Shown here piece by piece: positions 31,349 through 40,377 of a stretch of DNA of 64,000 nt (positions within the stretch are counted from its first letter, which is position 1; each line of letters starts with the position of its first letter). The DNA is from Hydrocarboniphaga effusa AP103 (lineage in GTDB: Bacteria > Pseudomonadota > Gammaproteobacteria > Nevskiales > Nevskiaceae): positions 620,001 to 684,000 of the forward strand of contig NZ_AKGD01000001.1 in assembly GCF_000271305.1 (NCBI RefSeq). Direction: 5' to 3'. Position numbers and translations under genes: made by a program. The notes under the pieces are model-generated. The model had not been told where the DNA came from and did not search any database. It saw only the letters and a program-made list of their open reading frames with translations.

Positions 31349-31756
31349 TCAGCTCGGCGGCATCAGATCGAACTTCGGCAACGTGGCGAACGTCCAGGGC
31401 TTGGCGCTCGCGCAGTAGATGTGCGCGCCCGGCGCATAAGCGTCGCTGTCGTCGAGACTCACCAGCCGAACGAAGCGCAGGCCTTCGGCCGCCGCCGCCT
31501 TGGTATAGAGGGGAGCGCCGCAGGCCGAGCAGAAAAAACGCTCGACCGCTTGTCCGCTGTCGCCCGTGTACGGATACGAGGCGGGCTGACCCGTGGTGAT
31601 CCGGAAGGACTTGCTCGCCACGCCCATCACCACCGCACCGTCCGTTCCGCTCGATCGCTGGCAATCGCGGCAGTGACATTTCACGACGAACAAGGGCTCG
31701 CTATCCAGCTGGTAGCGAATCGCTCCGCAAACACAACCACCTGCATGATGCGTCAT
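31349..31756 (-). CDS. GFA/CENP-V family zinc protein
   Basis: 135-residue protein of the glutathione-dependent formaldehyde-activating enzyme (GFA) fold. Zinc ligands appear as GGCVCGAIRY (residues 7-16), CHCRDCQRSSG (about 27-37) and FFCSACGAPLY (about 74-84). Family members bind glutathione or act on small carbonyl adducts, but most are untested. It begins 24 bp after tmoF in the same direction, so it may be the last gene of the aromatic transcript, perhaps handling a reactive aldehyde (inference). Confidence 0.85.
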   Translation of the reverse strand: MTHHAGGCVCGAIRYQLDSEPLFVVKCHCRDCQRSSGTDGAVVMGVASKSFRITTGQPASYPYTGDSGQAVERFFCSACGAPLYTKAAAAEGLRFVRLVSLDDSDAYAPGAHIYCASAKPWTFATLPKFDLMPPS

Positions 31757-31780
31757 GGTCGAGGCTCTCCCTGACGATGG

Positions 31781-32797
31781 TCAGAAGAAACGATCGTAGT
31801 GAATCTGCGAAAACGGCACTTTGTACTGCACCATGAGCATTTCCTGCAGCGACTGCGTCATCGGCGGCGGGCCTGCGAAATAGAACTCATGATCGGCGAG
31901 TCGCGAACCGAAATCCTGTTCGACCTGCTGATGAACGAAACCGATCGCCCCGCTCCAGAGTGCGGACGATTCGGGCATCGATACCACCGGATGAAAATGC
32001 AGCTTCGAGGCGAATTCGGGCAGTTCTCCGAGCAGGTGCTCCCCGCAGACATCCGCTGCGGTGCGGGCACCGTAGTAGAAATGCAGTTTGCGCTTGTCCA
32101 ACAACCCGGCGGCCGATGCCCCACGCGCGATCGATACCATCGGCGCCAGGCCCGAGCCTCCGGCGATGCAGATCAGGTCGCGTTCGTTGTCTTGGCGCAG
32201 CCAGGCCAGGCCGTAGGGGCCGTCGAGCCCGATCACGTCGCCGGGTTCGAGCCGGTCGAACAACGCGGCGGTGGCCTTGCCCTCGCGTACGCGACGAATC
32301 TGGAAATGCCATTGGCCCGCGTCGTTGGCGATGTTCGACATCGAATACGCCCGGGGCGTCGGGATTCCGGGAATGTCGAGCAGCGCAAACTGCCCAGGCA
32401 GGAATTCGGCGGCCGAATCGGTTACGAAGCGGAACTCGCGGATATCGTGCGTGATGTCGGTGATGCCGGCGAGCTTCGCGGTGCGACGGCGAGGAAGGAC
32501 GAGGGGTTTGCTCTCCTGGCTCGGCCGCACCTTGATGCACAGATCGCCCCGTGCCCGGCACTGGCAGGCCAGCAGACGCTGCTTGCGCCTGTCCCTGTCG
32601 GTCAGGCCGGGCGCCTCGGGCCAGAGATTGTCGACCGCACCGCTGACCAGATCGAACTTGCAGCTTCCGCAGCCGCCTGAAGCACACTCATACGGAAAGC
32701 CGATACCCGCGCGCAATGCGGCACGCAAGACGGTGTCCTGGCCGTCCTGCGCGAACGCGATATCGGTCCCGTCGATCGAAATTCGGGAAGAGTCCAT
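31781..32797 (-). CDS. tmoF: Toluene monooxygenase NADH oxidoreductase (TmoF/TbuC-type)
   Basis: 338-residue reductase. An N-terminal plant-type [2Fe-2S] domain has ligands in CASGGCGSC (about residues 37-45) and LACQC (near 75). The FAD domain has RAYSMSN, and the NAD domain has AGGSGLAPMVS and FYFAGPPPMTQ. It passes electrons from NADH to the Rieske ferredoxin TmoC. The start ATG 32797 is the family start; upstream in-frame sequence shadows tmoE. Last of tmoABCDEF, 62 bp after tmoE. Confidence 0.92.
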   Translation of the reverse strand: MDSSRISIDGTDIAFAQDGQDTVLRAALRAGIGFPYECASGGCGSCKFDLVSGAVDNLWPEAPGLTDRDRRKQRLLACQCRARGDLCIKVRPSQESKPLVLPRRRTAKLAGITDITHDIREFRFVTDSAAEFLPGQFALLDIPGIPTPRAYSMSNIANDAGQWHFQIRRVREGKATAALFDRLEPGDVIGLDGPYGLAWLRQDNERDLICIAGGSGLAPMVSIARGASAAGLLDKRKLHFYYGARTAADVCGEHLLGELPEFASKLHFHPVVSMPESSALWSGAIGFVHQQVEQDFGSRLADHEFYFAGPPPMTQSLQEMLMVQYKVPFSQIHYDRFF

Positions 32798-32859
32798 CAG
32801 ATGATCTCGAATAGAACGGGCCGCCGCACTGGCGGAGGCCACGTTCCGTCTGGATGAAG

Positions 32860-33849
32860 TTAGGCGAGTTCGAGGCTGCGGCGGAAATCCCGCGTCGCCT
32901 GAATCGCCGCCGAGGCCGCATCGACCGTATCCGGAATGGCGCTCGCATAAGCCTGAATCGCCTTGTCGGCGAGCGGCTCCCATTTCTTGACCCAGTCCTT
33001 GAGGACTTCGGCATTGCCCGGCGTCTGCAGGGCCTGCTTGACGAGTGCGGTCGACCAGCGACGATGGCGGGCCGAATCGACCAGCTGGGCATCGATCAGC
33101 ATAGCCAGCAGCATATCGCCGTTGTGCCGTGCCGACTCGCCGAGCCTGCGCAGCACGGTTTCCTCGATCGCCGGCTTGGCCACCAGGTCCAGGGCCACGA
33201 AGGCTTCCGCCCAGTCGTAGGTGATCAGGACTTTTTCCATGAGCTCGCGCAGGCCCTGCCAAGCTGCATCGTTCTCCCAATAGAAGCGCTCGTCGCGACC
33301 GAACCCCTTGTCGGGGAACTGCACCGACAGCTCCTTGGTGCGGTAGGCGGTGTGACTGAGCCAGCGCAGCGAATCGGCGCCCTGGAAAGCCGCGCAGTTC
33401 GAGATCGTGCTCGCCGGCGCGATCTGCATCAGGTAGACCGAAGCCATTTGCAGCGTATGGAACAGATACCGCGCCGGCGTGTACAGGCGAGCCAGCGTTC
33501 CCGCCCAGTGCGGGTCGAGGGACTTGTCGTGCTCACGCTCGTTGAACTGATCGAGCAGGCCGTAGACGTAGCTCTCCTGGCCGTCCTGCAGCATGTTGTA
33601 GGTGCGATAGACGAGTTCGTCCGGATCGCGGAAAGCGTTCCAGTCGTCGTGTCGCAGCGGGCTGGCATTGCGATAGCGCTTGTACCAGCGATTCATCGGC
33701 ATCTCGGGATCGAGCTCCCAAGGCGCGTTCGGATTATTGGTGCTGAAGTGCAGATTGGCGGTGACGATCTCATACTCGCTGGGCTTGCGCCGACGCTTCG
33801 CCAGATGGCTCCAGGTCTTCAGCGGCTTCAGGACTTCTACTTGGCTCAC
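32860..33849 (-). CDS. tmoE: Toluene monooxygenase hydroxylase beta subunit
   Basis: 329-residue structural subunit of the (alpha-beta-gamma)2 hydroxylase of bacterial multicomponent monooxygenases. It has the ferritin-like fold but lacks iron ligands. Sequence landmarks are KTWSHLAKRRRKPSEYEIVT at the start, SLDPHWAGTLARLYTPARY and YDWAEAFVALDLVAKP. Length matches TmoE/TouE/TbuA2. It lies between tmoD and tmoF, the standard order. Confidence 0.93.
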   Translation of the reverse strand: MSQVEVLKPLKTWSHLAKRRRKPSEYEIVTANLHFSTNNPNAPWELDPEMPMNRWYKRYRNASPLRHDDWNAFRDPDELVYRTYNMLQDGQESYVYGLLDQFNEREHDKSLDPHWAGTLARLYTPARYLFHTLQMASVYLMQIAPASTISNCAAFQGADSLRWLSHTAYRTKELSVQFPDKGFGRDERFYWENDAAWQGLRELMEKVLITYDWAEAFVALDLVAKPAIEETVLRRLGESARHNGDMLLAMLIDAQLVDSARHRRWSTALVKQALQTPGNAEVLKDWVKKWEPLADKAIQAYASAIPDTVDAASAAIQATRDFRRSLELA

Positions 33850-33877
33850 GCGTGTTCTCCTCGGTACTGCCTGCGTG

Positions 33878-34189
33878 TCAGACCCGCTTCTCGAAATAGA
33901 AGCGGGCGTAATCGTTGGTGACTTCGATGCGTCCTGCGAACGACGAAAGATCGATCTCGAGTTGGCTCATCTTGAAAGGCCGGCCGAGCATCTCTTCGAC
34001 GGTTTCGCGGCGGATGATCATCTCTTCTTCGGTCTGGATGCGGACGTAGGCCAGATTGTCGACGACGATGATCGTTTTGCCCGGATTGTCCACCTCTGCG
34101 GCTTCGGCCACGGCCGCGGCTAGCGGCCCCTGACGCAGGATCGGCCCAACCGAATTGTTGAGGTAACTCTCTTTCCCAGTGTTGCTCAT
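33878..34189 (-). CDS. tmoD: Toluene monooxygenase effector (coupling) protein
   Basis: 103-residue cofactorless effector protein that binds the hydroxylase near the di-iron site and raises coupling. It shows NSVGPILRQGPLAAAVAEAA, IIVVDNLAYVRIQTEEEMII and LGRPFKMSQLEIDLSSFAG, matching the TmoD/TouD family. ATG 34189 (MSNTGKESYLNN) has a GAGGAG site eleven bases upstream and gives the family length. It lies between tmoC and tmoE. Confidence 0.93.
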   Translation of the reverse strand: MSNTGKESYLNNSVGPILRQGPLAAAVAEAAEVDNPGKTIIVVDNLAYVRIQTEEEMIIRRETVEEMLGRPFKMSQLEIDLSSFAGRIEVTNDYARFYFEKRV

Positions 34190-34242
34190 CTTGTTCGTTC
34201 TCCTCGCCGCCATGCGGATGGCGGTAGTGTTTTTATAGTGGT

Positions 34243-34584
34243 TCAGCTGTGAGCGAATAGCGGATCGACACCCTCCGTTTCGATCATCACGTCTTCGCCT
34301 TCGACCTTGACCGGGTATTCGGCGAGCCGGCAATCGGACGGATTGAGGCCTTTTCCGTTGCTGCCGTCGAACACCCATTGATGCGCACGGCAGATGATGT
34401 TCTTGCCATCGAACTTGCCTTCGATGAGCGGAATATCCTGGTGCGGGCAAATGCCCTGGAACGCACAGATGGAACCATCGTTGGGCCAGACGACGAGCAC
34501 TTCGCGGCCGTTGACCTCGAAGGATTCCATTTCGCCTTCCCAAAGGTCATCCACCTTGCACACTTTCACATATGCCACTGGCAA
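34243..34584 (-). CDS. tmoC: Toluene monooxygenase Rieske ferredoxin
   Basis: 113-residue Rieske [2Fe-2S] protein passing electrons from TmoF to the hydroxylase. Both cluster boxes are intact: C46-x-H48 (ICPHQD) and C65-x-x-H68 (CRAHQW). NPSDCRLAEYPVKVEG is typical of TmoC/TouC/TbuB. A Rieske component separates toluene monooxygenases from phenol hydroxylases and soluble methane monooxygenase, so its presence fixes the subfamily. tmoB ends five bases upstream. Confidence 0.95.
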   Translation of the reverse strand: MPVAYVKVCKVDDLWEGEMESFEVNGREVLVVWPNDGSICAFQGICPHQDIPLIEGKFDGKNIICRAHQWVFDGSNGKGLNPSDCRLAEYPVKVEGEDVMIETEGVDPLFAHS

Positions 34585-34589
34585 CTCTC

Positions 34590-34862
34590 CTATGAGCCTT
34601 GAACCGAGGTTTCCCAGACCACTTCGACGCAGTCCATGGGCCTGATGCCAGACTCGCTCACCTTCATGTCGCGCGGCAGCAGCTGCTCGCTGCCCTGCTT
34701 GCGGACCCGCAGGATCTTGCCGGGCTGGCGCTTCACACGACGTCCCACGGAGTGATGGGCTGCCGCAGCGGCAACTTCGTCCATCGTGTTGTCGGTATCG
34801 ACCGCGACGAGCTGCAGGACGAAGTCGCCCTGTACATTGACGTTCATCGGAAATAAGGCCAC
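34590..34862 (-). CDS. tmoB: Toluene monooxygenase hydroxylase gamma subunit
   Basis: 90-residue ubiquitin-like gamma subunit of the hydroxylase. FVLQLVAVDTDNTMDEVAAA, HHSVGRRVKRQPGKILRVR and LLPRDMKVSESGI match TmoB/TouB/TbuU. The start is GTG 34862, giving the family N-terminus MALFP, and is supported by GAGGAG eight bases upstream; the internal ATG 34847 would cut off the conserved first strand. It is five bases before tmoC and 96 after tmoA. Confidence 0.9.
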   Translation of the reverse strand: MALFPMNVNVQGDFVLQLVAVDTDNTMDEVAAAAAHHSVGRRVKRQPGKILRVRKQGSEQLLPRDMKVSESGIRPMDCVEVVWETSVQGS

Positions 34863-34894
34863 TGATCTCGCTCCTCTATTTTCAATTTTCTGAT

Positions 34895-34933
34895 CGACAG
34901 GCCCGCCGGCGCTCATACCGAGCGAGCCTGTCG
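34895..34933 (-). other. Stem-loop between tmoA and tmoB
   Basis: CGACAGGC and GCCTGTCG form an eight-pair stem enclosing a second small stem GCTC/GAGC. No T tract follows, so it is more likely an mRNA-stabilising or processing hairpin than a terminator; it directly follows the tmoA stop. Confidence 0.5.
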
Positions 34934-34958
34934 TGACTTCCACTCACCTCAGCTCAGC

Positions 34959-36458
34959 TCAGCTTGCCGCCTTCTGCTCAGGACGATAGTGCTCGGCCCA
35001 CGCATAGTTGTGGGCGTCTTCACCGATTTCGCCCGGCGCGAGTCCCATGTACTGCAGCGCGCCTTCGAGCGTCATCGGCTGGACCTGGCCATCGAGGAAG
35101 CGATCGACGAGCGTCATGTGTCCGGCATAGCGCTCCGGCTCGGTCTCGAAGCACCACTTGCAGCCCTCGGAGCAGAAGTGATACGTGCGTCCGTTGTAGT
35201 CCAGCGGATAATCACGAACCTTCCATGCGTCGCCCGGCGTGTAGTTGATAGGCAGCTGGCACATGTTGCAAACCGTCGGCAGCGTCTCCGGATACGTCAG
35301 CTCGCGACGGCCTTCGACGAGGTTCTCGGTGATGACGTCCCAGCACTGACCCCAGGTTTCGTTCCAGCCCGGATACTTTTCTTCGAGCCACTGGCGCTCT
35401 TCCGGCGTCATGCCGGCAGCCGGGTTCCAGAACACCGTCGGACGCCAGAACCAGACGCCCAGATGCATGCCATGGTGCTGTTCGTCTAGTTCTTCGAGGA
35501 ACTTGTCCCAATACCACGGACGCTCGAGGCCCAGGTCGATGATCGAACGCTCGAACTGCGTCACGATCCACTCCTGCATGAACTCCTTGAACGACTGCTT
35601 GCGATGATGCAGCGGCGTGTAGTAGTCCATGATCGGACCGGTCAGGACCGAGAACAGCTTCCACGAGCGCCAGAAGGCGACATCGATCATGCGCTGCGCA
35701 ACGTCCTTCTTGCCGTTCTTGACCAGGATCGGAATCAGCGGCCCACCGATCTGGGCATGGCGCGATTCGTCCGTCTGCACGCTCGAGATCAGGCTCGAGA
35801 ACGTCCAGTCGCCCGCTTCCGCCGCGTCGGCCGCCAAGCCCAGAAACTGCATGTTGGTGAAGCCGGTCTCGAACGCGAACGTCAGCATCAGACCGACACC
35901 GACGGCGCTGCGCGTCATCATGATGTCGTCGAACATGTGACGGGCGGCGATCATCGCCCACTCGTTGGTATCGTAAGCCTTGAACGCCCAGTCGAACTGG
36001 CGATCCTTCGAAACCAGTTCGTGCGGGAAGAACAGCTGGATCTGGCCATGGCGGATTTCATCCATCATGCCCAGTGTCGCCATGTTGCGCTGTCCCGGAG
36101 CGCGGCCGAAGCGGGCCATGCGCGCTTCGGCGCTCGCCGCCGCGTACTCGCCGCGCGAAATCGCGCCGTAGTGCGCCTTGATCACGCTGAGCCAGCCCGG
36201 ATCGGCGTTCTCGAACATCTTGTTCCGTTCGAGCGCGGCCTTGACCGAATAGGCACCCGCATCCTTCTCGCGCTGAATCTTGACGTACTCCGGGTACGTC
36301 TGCTTGTACGGTTCGTCGTACTGTTCCCATTCCTCTGCGGGAATGCCGAAGTCACCGGACATCTCCGGCGGGAACAGTTCGCTTTCGGCTACGTAGCTCG
36401 GCGTCCAATTGGTCGTACGCGCGATGTCGTACCAGTCCAGCCTTTCCAGTGTTGCCAT
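34959..36458 (-). CDS. tmoA: Toluene monooxygenase hydroxylase alpha subunit (di-iron)
   Basis: 499-residue catalytic subunit. It matches toluene-4-monooxygenase TmoA throughout, beginning WYDIARTTNWTPSYV. Di-iron ligands E104, E134, H137, E197, E231 and H234 sit in GEYAA, MMDEIRHG, FETGFTN and QTDESRHAQ, at the same numbering as TmoA. Active-site I100, G103 and A107 and gate T201 also match, so ring hydroxylation of benzene/toluene is expected. The C-terminal region has a Cys-rich YHS-like motif (VCNMCQ, HFCSEGC). A GAGGAG site lies eight bases before the ATG. It starts 71 bp after dmpI. Confidence 0.96.
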   Translation of the reverse strand: MATLERLDWYDIARTTNWTPSYVAESELFPPEMSGDFGIPAEEWEQYDEPYKQTYPEYVKIQREKDAGAYSVKAALERNKMFENADPGWLSVIKAHYGAISRGEYAAASAEARMARFGRAPGQRNMATLGMMDEIRHGQIQLFFPHELVSKDRQFDWAFKAYDTNEWAMIAARHMFDDIMMTRSAVGVGLMLTFAFETGFTNMQFLGLAADAAEAGDWTFSSLISSVQTDESRHAQIGGPLIPILVKNGKKDVAQRMIDVAFWRSWKLFSVLTGPIMDYYTPLHHRKQSFKEFMQEWIVTQFERSIIDLGLERPWYWDKFLEELDEQHHGMHLGVWFWRPTVFWNPAAGMTPEERQWLEEKYPGWNETWGQCWDVITENLVEGRRELTYPETLPTVCNMCQLPINYTPGDAWKVRDYPLDYNGRTYHFCSEGCKWCFETEPERYAGHMTLVDRFLDGQVQPMTLEGALQYMGLAPGEIGEDAHNYAWAEHYRPEQKAAS

Positions 36459-36483
36459 GTTTTATCTCCTCGTATCGATTGAA

Positions 36484-36503
36484 CCTTCATCACGAAATGA
36501 AGG
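36484..36503 (-). other. Stem-loop between dmpI and tmoA
   Basis: CCTTCAT and ATGAAGG pair around a six-base loop in the 71-bp gap separating the meta-pathway genes from the tmo genes. Only a short T-poor tail follows, so at most partial termination or an RNA-processing site. Confidence 0.4.
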
Positions 36504-36529
36504 GCTGCAAGCCGTTTCCCAAACCGGTG

Positions 36530-36721
36530 CTAACGCCCCAGATCCGCTGCGCTTCGTCCTGCAATGCCCCAATTTTCCTTCGGCACATCCTGAATCCAGA
36601 CGCGCACGTTTTCCCTGGGTGCTCCGGTCGCCTCGTGCAGCGCTTCGGTGACCTTTTCGATGACCGCGCGTTTCTGCTCGGCCGTTCTTCCCTCGATGAT
36701 GTAAATCTGTGCAAATGGCAT
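36530..36721 (-). CDS. dmpI: 4-oxalocrotonate tautomerase
   Basis: 63-residue enzyme of the tautomerase superfamily that converts 2-hydroxymuconate to 2-oxo-3-hexenedioate. Pro 2, the catalytic base after Met removal, is present, then FAQIYIIEGRTAEQKRAVI, and the conserved Arg residues near position 12 and 40 (VRVWIQDVPKENWG). The C-terminal AGRSAADLGR is normal for the hexameric enzyme. It closes the meta-cleavage gene set before tmoA. Confidence 0.93.
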   Translation of the reverse strand: MPFAQIYIIEGRTAEQKRAVIEKVTEALHEATGAPRENVRVWIQDVPKENWGIAGRSAADLGR

Positions 36722-36746
36722 GGTTTGTTCTCCGTCCGCCGAGTTT

Positions 36747-37787
36747 TCAGGCAGCGCGCAGGCCGCGCTCGCGCGCCATCGTCAGCGCGGTGTCTTCGAT
36801 CATGTCTTCCTGGCCGCCGACCATCTTCTGGCGACCGAGCTCCAGCAAGATTTCGCGTGCGGGCACGCCGTACTTGGCCTCCGCCCTGCGTGCGAACAGC
36901 AAGAAGCTCGAGTAGACGCCAGCGTAACCGAGCGTGAGCGAATTGCGGTCTATGCGCACCGGGAAGTCGAGAATCGGGGTCACGAGATCTTCGGCGACGT
37001 CGCTGATCTTGAACACGTCGACGCCGGTTTCGATTCCCATGCGCTCGGCCACCGCGACGAAAACCTCCATCGGCGTATTGCCCGCACCCGCGCCCATACC
37101 TCCGCAGGCGCAGTCGATACGGCGTGCGCCAGCTTCGACGGCTGCGATCGAGTTGGCCACCCCCATCGCCAGGTTGTGGTGCCCGTGGAAGCCGACTTCG
37201 GTTTCCGGCTTGAGCTTCTCGCGCAGCAGGCTCACGCGCGCGGCCACATCGGCGGGCAGCATATATCCGGCCGAATCGGTCGCGTAGATGCAGTTGGCGC
37301 CGTAGCTTTCCATCAGCAGCGCCTGCTCGAGAAGCTTCTCGGGCGAGATCATGTGCGCCATCATCAGGAAGCCGACGGTGTCGAGCCCCATCTTCCGTCC
37401 CATCGAGATGTGCTGTTCGGAAACGTCGGCCTCGGTGCAATGCGTGGCCACGCGAATCGTGGTCACGCCGCAGTCGGCCGCCATCTTGAGATGGTCGACC
37501 GTGCCGATGCCCGGCAGCAGCAGCGCCGAAACCTTGGCGCGCTTGAGCAGCGGAATCACCGCTCGCAGGTAGGCTTCATCGGTGGCGGCAGGGAAGCCGT
37601 AGTTCACCGACGCGCCGCCCAGCCCGTCTCCGTGGGTGACTTCGATCAGCGGACAGCCCGCTTCGTCGAGGCCACGAGCGATCGACTGCATCTGTTCGAT
37701 CGTGATCTGATGGCGCTTGGGATGCATGCCGTCGCGCAGCGACATGTCATGCACCTTGATCTGAACGCCTTCGAGTTTGCTGGTCAT
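36747..37787 (-). CDS. dmpG: 4-hydroxy-2-oxovalerate aldolase
   Basis: 346-residue metal-dependent aldolase splitting 4-hydroxy-2-oxopentanoate into pyruvate and acetaldehyde. The HMGL-like barrel begins with [14 protein letters not shown] (catalytic Arg-Asp), and metal ligands lie in [11 protein letters not shown] near residue 200. [11 protein letters not shown] follows. It forms a channelling complex with acetaldehyde dehydrogenase DmpF, whose gene is 12 bp upstream. Length and sequence match DmpG/BphI. Confidence 0.96.
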   Translation of the reverse strand: MTSKLEGVQIKVHDMSLRDGMHPKRHQITIEQMQSIARGLDEAGCPLIEVTHGDGLGGASVNYGFPAATDEAYLRAVIPLLKRAKVSALLLPGIGTVDHLKMAADCGVTTIRVATHCTEADVSEQHISMGRKMGLDTVGFLMMAHMISPEKLLEQALLMESYGANCIYATDSAGYMLPADVAARVSLLREKLKPETEVGFHGHHNLAMGVANSIAAVEAGARRIDCACGGMGAGAGNTPMEVFVAVAERMGIETGVDVFKISDVAEDLVTPILDFPVRIDRNSLTLGYAGVYSSFLLFARRAEAKYGVPAREILLELGRQKMVGGQEDMIEDTALTMARERGLRAA

Positions 37788-37799
37788 CGCATGGTCTCC

Positions 37800-38708
37800 T
37801 TAGGCTGCGGCTTCGAACTTCAGACGCCCGGCGATGATCTCTTCGGCGAACATTTCGGCGGTGCGCGTGGCACTGGCCGTCATGATGTCGAGATTTCCGG
37901 CGTACTTCGGCAGAAAATCACCCAGGCCTTCGACCTGCATGAACGTGGTCACCCGGTTGCCGTCGAATATCGGACCGTTGACCAGCTTGTAATCGGGCAC
38001 GTATTTCTGCACTTCGGCCACCATCGCGCGCACCGATTCCTGAATCTCCTTCTCGCGCGGCGCTTCCTCGGTGAGGCAGTGGATGGTGTCGCGCATCATC
38101 AGCGGCGGCTCGGCCGGGTTGATGACGATGATCGCCTTGCCTTCGGCGGCGCCGCCGACCTTGGACACGGCTCCGGCCGTCGTTCGCGTGAACTCGTCGA
38201 TGTTCTTGCGTGTACCTGGACCGATCGATTTCGAAGAAACGGTCGCGACGATCTCGGCGTACTTGACCTTCTGCACGCGCGAGACCGCATACACCATCGG
38301 GATCGTCGCCTGTCCACCGCAGGTGACCATGTTGACGTTCATCTCGCGCCGGCCGAGATGCTCACGCAGGTTCACGGGCGGCACGCAGTAGGGTCCGATC
38401 GCCGCAGGCGTCAGATCGATCATCATCACGCCGAGTGCGGTGAGCTTGTCCGAGTTCTGCTTGTGCACGTAGGCGCTCGTCGCATCGAAGGCGATGCGCA
38501 CGTCGTCGGCTTTCACATGGGGAACCAGGCCATCGACGCCCTGGTCGGTGGTCTTGAGACCGAGTTCACGAGCACGGGCGAGCCCTTCGGACGACGGATC
38601 GACGCCGACCATCCAGACCGGTTCGAGCACCGGGGAGCGGCGCAGCTTGTAGAGCAGATCGGTTCCGATGTTGCCCGGCCCGATGATGGCGCATTTGATT
38701 TTCTGCAT
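37800..38708 (-). CDS. dmpF: Acetaldehyde dehydrogenase (acylating)
   Basis: 302-residue enzyme making acetyl-CoA from acetaldehyde, NAD and CoA. The Rossmann start is [15 protein letters not shown], the catalytic Cys lies in [16 protein letters not shown] near residue 130, and [16 protein letters not shown] is conserved. ATG 38708 ([10 protein letters not shown]) is the family start; the longer open frame upstream shadows dmpH. It works in complex with DmpG, keeping toxic acetaldehyde from escaping. Confidence 0.96.
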   Translation of the reverse strand: MQKIKCAIIGPGNIGTDLLYKLRRSPVLEPVWMVGVDPSSEGLARARELGLKTTDQGVDGLVPHVKADDVRIAFDATSAYVHKQNSDKLTALGVMMIDLTPAAIGPYCVPPVNLREHLGRREMNVNMVTCGGQATIPMVYAVSRVQKVKYAEIVATVSSKSIGPGTRKNIDEFTRTTAGAVSKVGGAAEGKAIIVINPAEPPLMMRDTIHCLTEEAPREKEIQESVRAMVAEVQKYVPDYKLVNGPIFDGNRVTTFMQVEGLGDFLPKYAGNLDIMTASATRTAEMFAEEIIAGRLKFEAAA

Positions 38709-38731
38709 TGTTTTTCCGTCCTGTATCGAAA

Positions 38732-39523
38732 CTAAACGAAACGCATCGAGAGGCCGCCGAGATCCTGGAAGCGGACATTGACGGAGTCGCCGGCCTTGAC
38801 CGGGATGGCTTCGGTAATGCCCCCCGTCATGATGAAAGTGCCGGCGGGCAGTTCTTCGCCGCGGCTGCCCAGATGATTGGCAAGGCTCGCGACGGCGGCG
38901 GCGGGATGCCCCAGCACAGCGGCTCCCGCGCCGAGCGCCACGACCTCGCCGTTGCGCTCGAGCACGACGCCCAGCGTGCGCAGATCCAGCTCCTGCACCG
39001 AGCGGCTGCGTCCCCCCGTGACGAAGCGCGACGAAGAAGTGTTGTCCGCGATCACGCTGGTGAGGTCGAACCTGAAGTTCTCGTAGCGCGAATCGATGAT
39101 CTCTACGGCCGGCATGACGAAATCGGTTGCAGCCAGTACGTCTCCGATATGGCAACCCGGCCCCTTGAGCGGTCGCTTCAGTACGAACGCGATCTCCGCT
39201 TCGATCTTGGGATGAATCAGTTCGCGAGTCTTGATCTCGCCGCCCTCGGGCACGCTCATGTAATCGAAGATCAGCCCGAAAACCGGGGTCTCGACGCCCA
39301 TCTGGCGCATCTTGGCCCTTGAGGTGAGGCCGGCCTTGTATCCGGCCAGATGCTGGCCGCGCGACAGCTTGCGGCGCCGGATTTCGGCCTGCACCGCGTA
39401 GGCATCGTCCCAGGTCATGCCCGGAAAGCGATCGGTTATTTTCGCCACCGGTTCGGCTTGCAGTTCGGCGGTTTCGAGAATCTCCGCCAGTGCCGCGATG
39501 GTCGATTGGTCAAGTGTCGTCAT
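38732..39523 (-). CDS. dmpH: 4-oxalocrotonate (2-oxo-3-hexenedioate) decarboxylase
   Basis: 263-residue member of the fumarylacetoacetate hydrolase-like hydratase/decarboxylase family. It is assigned decarboxylase rather than hydratase from [56 protein letters not shown] and [16 protein letters not shown], which follow DmpH. ATG 39523 has AGGG nearby; the TTG 39535 alternative overlaps dmpE. It lies between dmpE and dmpF rather than next to dmpI as in Pseudomonas CF600. Confidence 0.92.
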   Translation of the reverse strand: MTTLDQSTIAALAEILETAELQAEPVAKITDRFPGMTWDDAYAVQAEIRRRKLSRGQHLAGYKAGLTSRAKMRQMGVETPVFGLIFDYMSVPEGGEIKTRELIHPKIEAEIAFVLKRPLKGPGCHIGDVLAATDFVMPAVEIIDSRYENFRFDLTSVIADNTSSSRFVTGGRSRSVQELDLRTLGVVLERNGEVVALGAGAAVLGHPAAAVASLANHLGSRGEELPAGTFIMTGGITEAIPVKAGDSVNVRFQDLGGLSMRFV

Positions 39524-39531
39524 GGCAGCCC

Positions 39532-40314
39532 TCAAACGAAGCGGACCGAGCAGCCGCCGAGGCCGCCGACCGAGCAGAACAAACTGTCGCCCCGAACCAC
39601 CGGAACGAGCGGAGATTGCGAACCAGACAAGATCACCTCGCCCGCGCGCAGCGGAATGCCGAGGCGACCCATCGTGTTGGCGAGCCAGGCGACCGCATTG
39701 ACGGGCGAACCCTGAACCGAAGCGCCGGCCGACGTCGAGATGACGTCACCGTTTTTCTCGAGAACCATTCCGGCCAGCGCAAGATCGAGTTCGCGGGGAT
39801 CACGTGCCTGGCTTCCCAGCACGAACACGCCGCAGGACGCGTTGTCGGCAACGGTGTCCTGGATCTTGATCTTCCAGTCCTGGATGCGGGAATCGACGAT
39901 CTCGAAGCACGGCAGTACGAATTCGGTCGCCCGCAGCACATCGGCCGCGGTGACGCCCGGGCCGCTCAGATCGTGGCGCAGCACGAAAGCGACTTCGGCT
40001 TCGGCACGCGGGGCGATGAGCCCCTCGACCGCGATCGCCTCGCCCTCGTTGTAGACCATGCCCGACAGCAGGTGACCGAAATCGGGCTGATAGACGCCGA
40101 GCATCTGCTGCACGGCTTTACTGGTGACACCGATCTTCTTGCCGATGACGGTCTCTCCCGCATCGAGACGATGCTGGATCATGCGCATCTGCACCTGATA
40201 GGCGTCTTCGATCGTCATCGAAGGATGCGCATCCGTCAGCGGTGCAATCGGGCGGCGCTGCTTGAGCGCTTCGTACAAGCGATCGCCGGCTTCTTGGATA
40301 GTTTGTGGATTCAT
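39532..40314 (-). CDS. dmpE: 2-oxopent-4-enoate hydratase
   Basis: 260-residue paralogue of the neighbouring decarboxylase that adds water to 2-hydroxypenta-2,4-dienoate to give 4-hydroxy-2-oxovalerate. VIGKKIGVTSKAVQQMLGV, PRAEAEVAFVLRHDL, CFEIVDSRIQDWKIKIQDT and SPVNAVAWLANTMG track DmpE/XylJ. ATG 40314 (MNPQTIQEAG) matches the family start. It follows dmpD by 63 bp; its partner decarboxylase begins eight bases downstream, and the two enzymes form a complex. Confidence 0.93.
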   Translation of the reverse strand: MNPQTIQEAGDRLYEALKQRRPIAPLTDAHPSMTIEDAYQVQMRMIQHRLDAGETVIGKKIGVTSKAVQQMLGVYQPDFGHLLSGMVYNEGEAIAVEGLIAPRAEAEVAFVLRHDLSGPGVTAADVLRATEFVLPCFEIVDSRIQDWKIKIQDTVADNASCGVFVLGSQARDPRELDLALAGMVLEKNGDVISTSAGASVQGSPVNAVAWLANTMGRLGIPLRAGEVILSGSQSPLVPVVRGDSLFCSVGGLGGCSVRFV

Positions 40315-40377
40315 CGTATGGAGTAAGTCAGGCAGCAAGCTGCATGGATGGACGAAGCATCGGGTTGCCGGCGGGGT

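Noticed and set aside
33878..34543. 221-codon reading that would extend tmoD far upstream
   Set aside because: The extra N-terminal sequence shadows tmoC in another frame; the family start at 34189 has a ribosome site.
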